Assembly: GCA_040877545.1 (NCBI GenBank)
Contig: JBBDNN010000113.1
Coordinates: forward strand, 1 to 45,326
Source: Gracilimonas sp040877545
GTDB lineage: Bacteria; Bacteroidota; Rhodothermia; Balneolales; Balneolaceae
Direction of reading: 5' to 3'
DNA length: 45,326 bases
The position numbers and the translations under genes were made by a program. The notes below the pieces were generated by a model, which made no database searches, was not told where the DNA came from, and saw nothing but the letters and a program-made list of their open reading frames with translations. Shown here in pieces: positions 43,027 to 45,326 of this stretch (position 1 is the first letter of the stretch; each line of letters begins with the position of its first letter).

Positions 43027-43572
43027 ATGAATTCATTTTTTCAGGTATCAATAATAAGCCTCTCAATTTTGCTTATTTCAGTTATTACAGGCTGTGAACA
43101 GGAGCAACAACAACAAGAGCAGCAAGAAGCCACAATAACTGAGATTCCCGGAGAATGGTATTCTCTTGAGGAGGCGCAAATATTAGCCGCAGAAGATGGT
43201 AAAAAAATATTGATTTATGCAGAGGCGGTATGGTGTCCATATTGCAAGAGAATGAAAAGTGAAGTTTTTACTTTAGACGAAGTTCAGCAAGTAACGCAAG
43301 CGCATTTTTATCCTGTTAAAATTGATATAGAATCAGAAGATTCACTGGCATTTCGGGGGCAGGAAATGACGGAGATGGAATTTAGCCAGGGAATGCAGGT
43401 TACCGGAACACCTACCTTTATTTTCTTTGATCATGACGGGGAAATTATAGCTGCCCAGCCAGGTTTCATCCCTGCCGATATGTATACAGAGATTCTTAGA
43501 TATGTTGGCACAGATGCTTACCTGGAGCAATCTTTTGAGGAGTTTGCGGAAATTGATACCACTGGCTTCTAG
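43027..43572 (+). CDS. Thioredoxin-like lipoprotein
   Basis: The 181-residue product has a lipobox signal (VITGC, Cys23) followed by a Gln/Glu-rich linker. A thioredoxin-fold domain starts near residue 40. The active site is WCPYCK (Cys70, Cys73), and cis-Pro129 is in VTGTPTFIFFD. The WCxYC form followed by KRMKSEVF is found in periplasmic thioredoxins related to DsbD-gamma and SoxW. It is predicted to reduce or repair disulfides in envelope proteins. The 17-residue stretch QEQQQQEQQEATITEIP is low-complexity. Confidence 0.88.
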   Translation: MNSFFQVSIISLSILLISVITGCEQEQQQQEQQEATITEIPGEWYSLEEAQILAAEDGKKILIYAEAVWCPYCKRMKSEVFTLDEVQQVTQAHFYPVKIDIESEDSLAFRGQEMTEMEFSQGMQVTGTPTFIFFDHDGEIIAAQPGFIPADMYTEILRYVGTDAYLEQSFEEFAEIDTTGF

Positions 43573-43697
43573 TACAATCAAAACTCTGGAAAAAACTCTC
43601 AATAACTAAACACTACAATTTCTCTTTCTCAATCTCATTCGGGCATATTCATGTCTCAAATACCACATTTCCTATACTACATGTGGGAGTAATTAAT

Positions 43698-43726
43698 TGG
43701 GCAATTCTTTTGAGCATGTTTGCCCA
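43698..43726. promoter_or_regulatory. Inverted repeat upstream of the symporter gene
   Basis: TGGGCAA (43698-43704) and TTGCCCA (43720-43726) form a perfect 7-bp inverted repeat with a 15-base spacer, 54 bases before the symporter ATG. No T-run follows, so it is more like a regulatory site or leader hairpin than a terminator. Confidence 0.35.
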
Positions 43727-43780
43727 TAGAAATTTACATTTACCCCCGTAACTCACATTCATTAATCTAATAACTATTAC

Positions 43781-45326
43781 ATGACTGGTATAGATATTAT
43801 TGTGTTCACAGCATATTGTGCACTCATTATTGGCATTGGGCTTTGGGTATCGCGGGACAAAGAAGGACATCAAAAAAATGCAGAAGATTATTTTTTAGCA
43901 GGGAAATCTCTTCCCTGGTGGGCAATTGGGGCTTCACTAATTGCAGCCAATATTTCTGCCGAACAAATCATAGGAATGTCAGGTTCGGGATTTGCCGTGG
44001 GTCTGGCTATTGCCTCCTACGAATGGATGGCTGCCATTACACTCATCATTGTTGGGAAATACTTGCTTCCAATTTTCATTGAGAAGAAACTGTACACCAT
44101 ACCGGAATTTATTGAACACCGGTTCAATACCACACTGAAAACTATTCTGGCTGTTTTTTGGATTGCTTTGTTCGTATTTGTTAACCTTACCACGGTAATA
44201 TTTTTGGGCGCCAAAGCCCTTGATACTATTATGGGTACCGGCGATGGCAGCTTGTTGATTTATGCCCTGATAGGACTTGCCCTGATTGCCGCTGCTTACT
44301 CCTTGTATGGAGGATTATCTGCCGTTGCCTGGACTGATATAATGCAGGTTGGATTGCTAATCCTTGGTGGATTTGTAACCACCTTTGTAGCCCTCTACAA
44401 CATCACTCCTGAGGGTGGAATCTTTAATGGATTTGCTCATTTATATGAAGTTGCAGGTGATAAATTTCATATGATCCTGGATCGTTCTAATCCCGAATTT
44501 GAAAATTTACCCGGTATTGCCGTTTTGATTGGCGGTATGTGGGTAGCCAATCTATATTACTGGGGGTTTAATCAGTACATCATTCAGCGTACTCTTGCTG
44601 CAAAATCACTTAAAGAAGCACAAAAAGGAATTATTTTTGCTGCATTTCTGAAGTTACTCATTCCTTTGATTGTGGTGATTCCCGGCATCATTGTTTATGT
44701 GTTGTATATGCAGCCCGAAGGCACGGCACATATTCCAGGCATTTTTGACGTATTTACAAGACCTGACGGAGGTATCCGCTATGATAATGCCTACCCGTGG
44801 CTCATTAGTGTATTTCTTTCTCCAGGTTTTAAAGGACTTGTAGTTGCCGCACTCGCCGCAGCTATTGTCTCCTCTTTAGCATCTATGCTGAACTCTGTTG
44901 CAACCATCTTCACGATGGATATTTACCGGCCTTACATCAACAAAAATGCCACTGATAAACAAACCGTAAATACCGGAAGGATCACAGCTGCTATTGCATT
45001 AATTACCTGCGTGCTTATAGCCCCACAACTTGAAAATGTACCGCAGGTTTTCCAGTATATTCAGGAATATACCGGCCTGGTAAGTCCCGGAATTCTGGCA
45101 GTTTTCATGATGGGTTTATTCTGGAAAAAAACCACAACCCAAGGAGCTATTTATGGAGTGCTTTCTTCCATTGTTATCGCACTGCTGTTGAAGATACCGG
45201 CACTTGAATTACCATTCCTGGATCAAATGTATTATACCCTGATTCTGACGATCGTAATCATTGCAGGTGTAAGTTTAACTACCAACCCGGAGGATGAAGA
45301 TCCTAAGGCCATTCATACAAAGGCAA
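43781..45326 (+). CDS. Sodium/solute symporter (SSS/SLC5 family, SGLT-like), truncated by window edge
   Basis: The frame starts at ATG 43781 (MTGIDIIVFTAYCALIIGIG) and stays open to the end of the window, so at least 515 residues are seen and the C-terminus is missing. It is a polytopic sodium-coupled carrier of the SLC5/vSGLT type. Family features are EDYFLAGKSLPWWAIGASLIAANISAEQIIGMSGSG (about 33-68), YTIPEFIEHRF, AYSLYGGLSAVAWTDIMQV (about 171-189) and MWVANLYYWGFNQYIIQRTLAAKSLKEAQKG. SLASMLNSVATIFTMDIYRP is the later signature. The WGFNQYIIQRTL stretch is typical of sugar/sodium symporters, so a sugar or polyol is the likely substrate. A 7-bp inverted repeat at 43698-43726 may be regulatory. 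Confidence 0.93.
   Translation, partial: MTGIDIIVFTAYCALIIGIGLWVSRDKEGHQKNAEDYFLAGKSLPWWAIGASLIAANISAEQIIGMSGSGFAVGLAIASYEWMAAITLIIVGKYLLPIFIEKKLYTIPEFIEHRFNTTLKTILAVFWIALFVFVNLTTVIFLGAKALDTIMGTGDGSLLIYALIGLALIAAAYSLYGGLSAVAWTDIMQVGLLILGGFVTTFVALYNITPEGGIFNGFAHLYEVAGDKFHMILDRSNPEFENLPGIAVLIGGMWVANLYYWGFNQYIIQRTLAAKSLKEAQKGIIFAAFLKLLIPLIVVIPGIIVYVLYMQPEGTAHIPGIFDVFTRPDGGIRYDNAYPWLISVFLSPGFKGLVVAALAAAIVSSLASMLNSVATIFTMDIYRPYINKNATDKQTVNTGRITAAIALITCVLIAPQLENVPQVFQYIQEYTGLVSPGILAVFMMGLFWKKTTTQGAIYGVLSSIVIALLLKIPALELPFLDQMYYTLILTIVIIAGVSLTTNPEDEDPKAIHTKA

Overview
The window looks like chromosomal DNA of a moderately low-GC member of the Balneolota/Rhodothermota branch near Bacteroidota. The evidence is a secreted protein ending in a type IX secretion sorting domain (NYPNPFNP), several lipoproteins with short Cys lipoboxes, a choice-of-anchor B beta-propeller lipoprotein, a Bacteroidota-like promoter (TTTG-N19-TAnnTTT), and a SecA and YidC of the kind seen in that group. 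This placement is inferred from protein features, not from an rRNA gene.

Layout. (1) 1-5682: the trailer-side end of a very long CRISPR array. I count 87 repeats of 30 bp and 86 spacers of 34-37 bp. The left edge cuts through a repeat, and the last repeat (5653-5682) has lost its 3' handle. The leader, and any linked cas genes, must therefore lie to the left of the window; no cas gene is present here. The array carries a duplicated spacer block. (2) 5822-13046: envelope biogenesis and housekeeping genes. These are secA on the minus strand, a PEGA lipoprotein, and rpmH-rnpA-yidC on the plus strand. (3) 13369-20665: a plus-strand run of an orphan HsdR-N-like nuclease-fold protein, an M24 Xaa-Pro aminopeptidase, an S9 peptidase, a metallo-beta-lactamase-fold hydrolase and an NhaC antiporter. 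(4) 20697-23856: minus-strand genes for an unknown lipoprotein, a SoFic-like Fic AMPylase bracketed by identical palindromes, and a NarL-type regulator whose phospho-acceptor Asp is replaced by Ser. (5) 24212-26700: aspS overlapping a DUF429 gene.

(6) 26756-30256: a redox group of soluble transhydrogenase, Mn-type superoxide dismutase and bacilliredoxin, followed by a single-domain response regulator. (7) 30245-37979, all on the minus strand: an alpha-oxoamine synthase (possibly serine palmitoyltransferase), a choice-of-anchor B lipoprotein, a secreted endonuclease I gene broken by a frameshift, and an MhqD/MhqO-like esterase and ring-cleaving dioxygenase pair. (8) 38179-45326, all on the plus strand: MgtC and DinB genes joined by an ATGA overlap, a lipoprotein, an M48 protease, a VapBC-like toxin-antitoxin pair with a clear operator palindrome, a Cys/Met-metabolism PLP enzyme, a thioredoxin-like lipoprotein, and a sodium/solute symporter cut by the right edge.

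Most of the window is ordinary chromosome. The parts that deserve a second look are the array and its internal duplication, two spacers whose translations resemble recognisable protein families, the Fic locus with its flanking palindromes, the degenerate response regulator, the broken endonuclease and the toxin-antitoxin operator. I did not find a clearly new multi-gene system.
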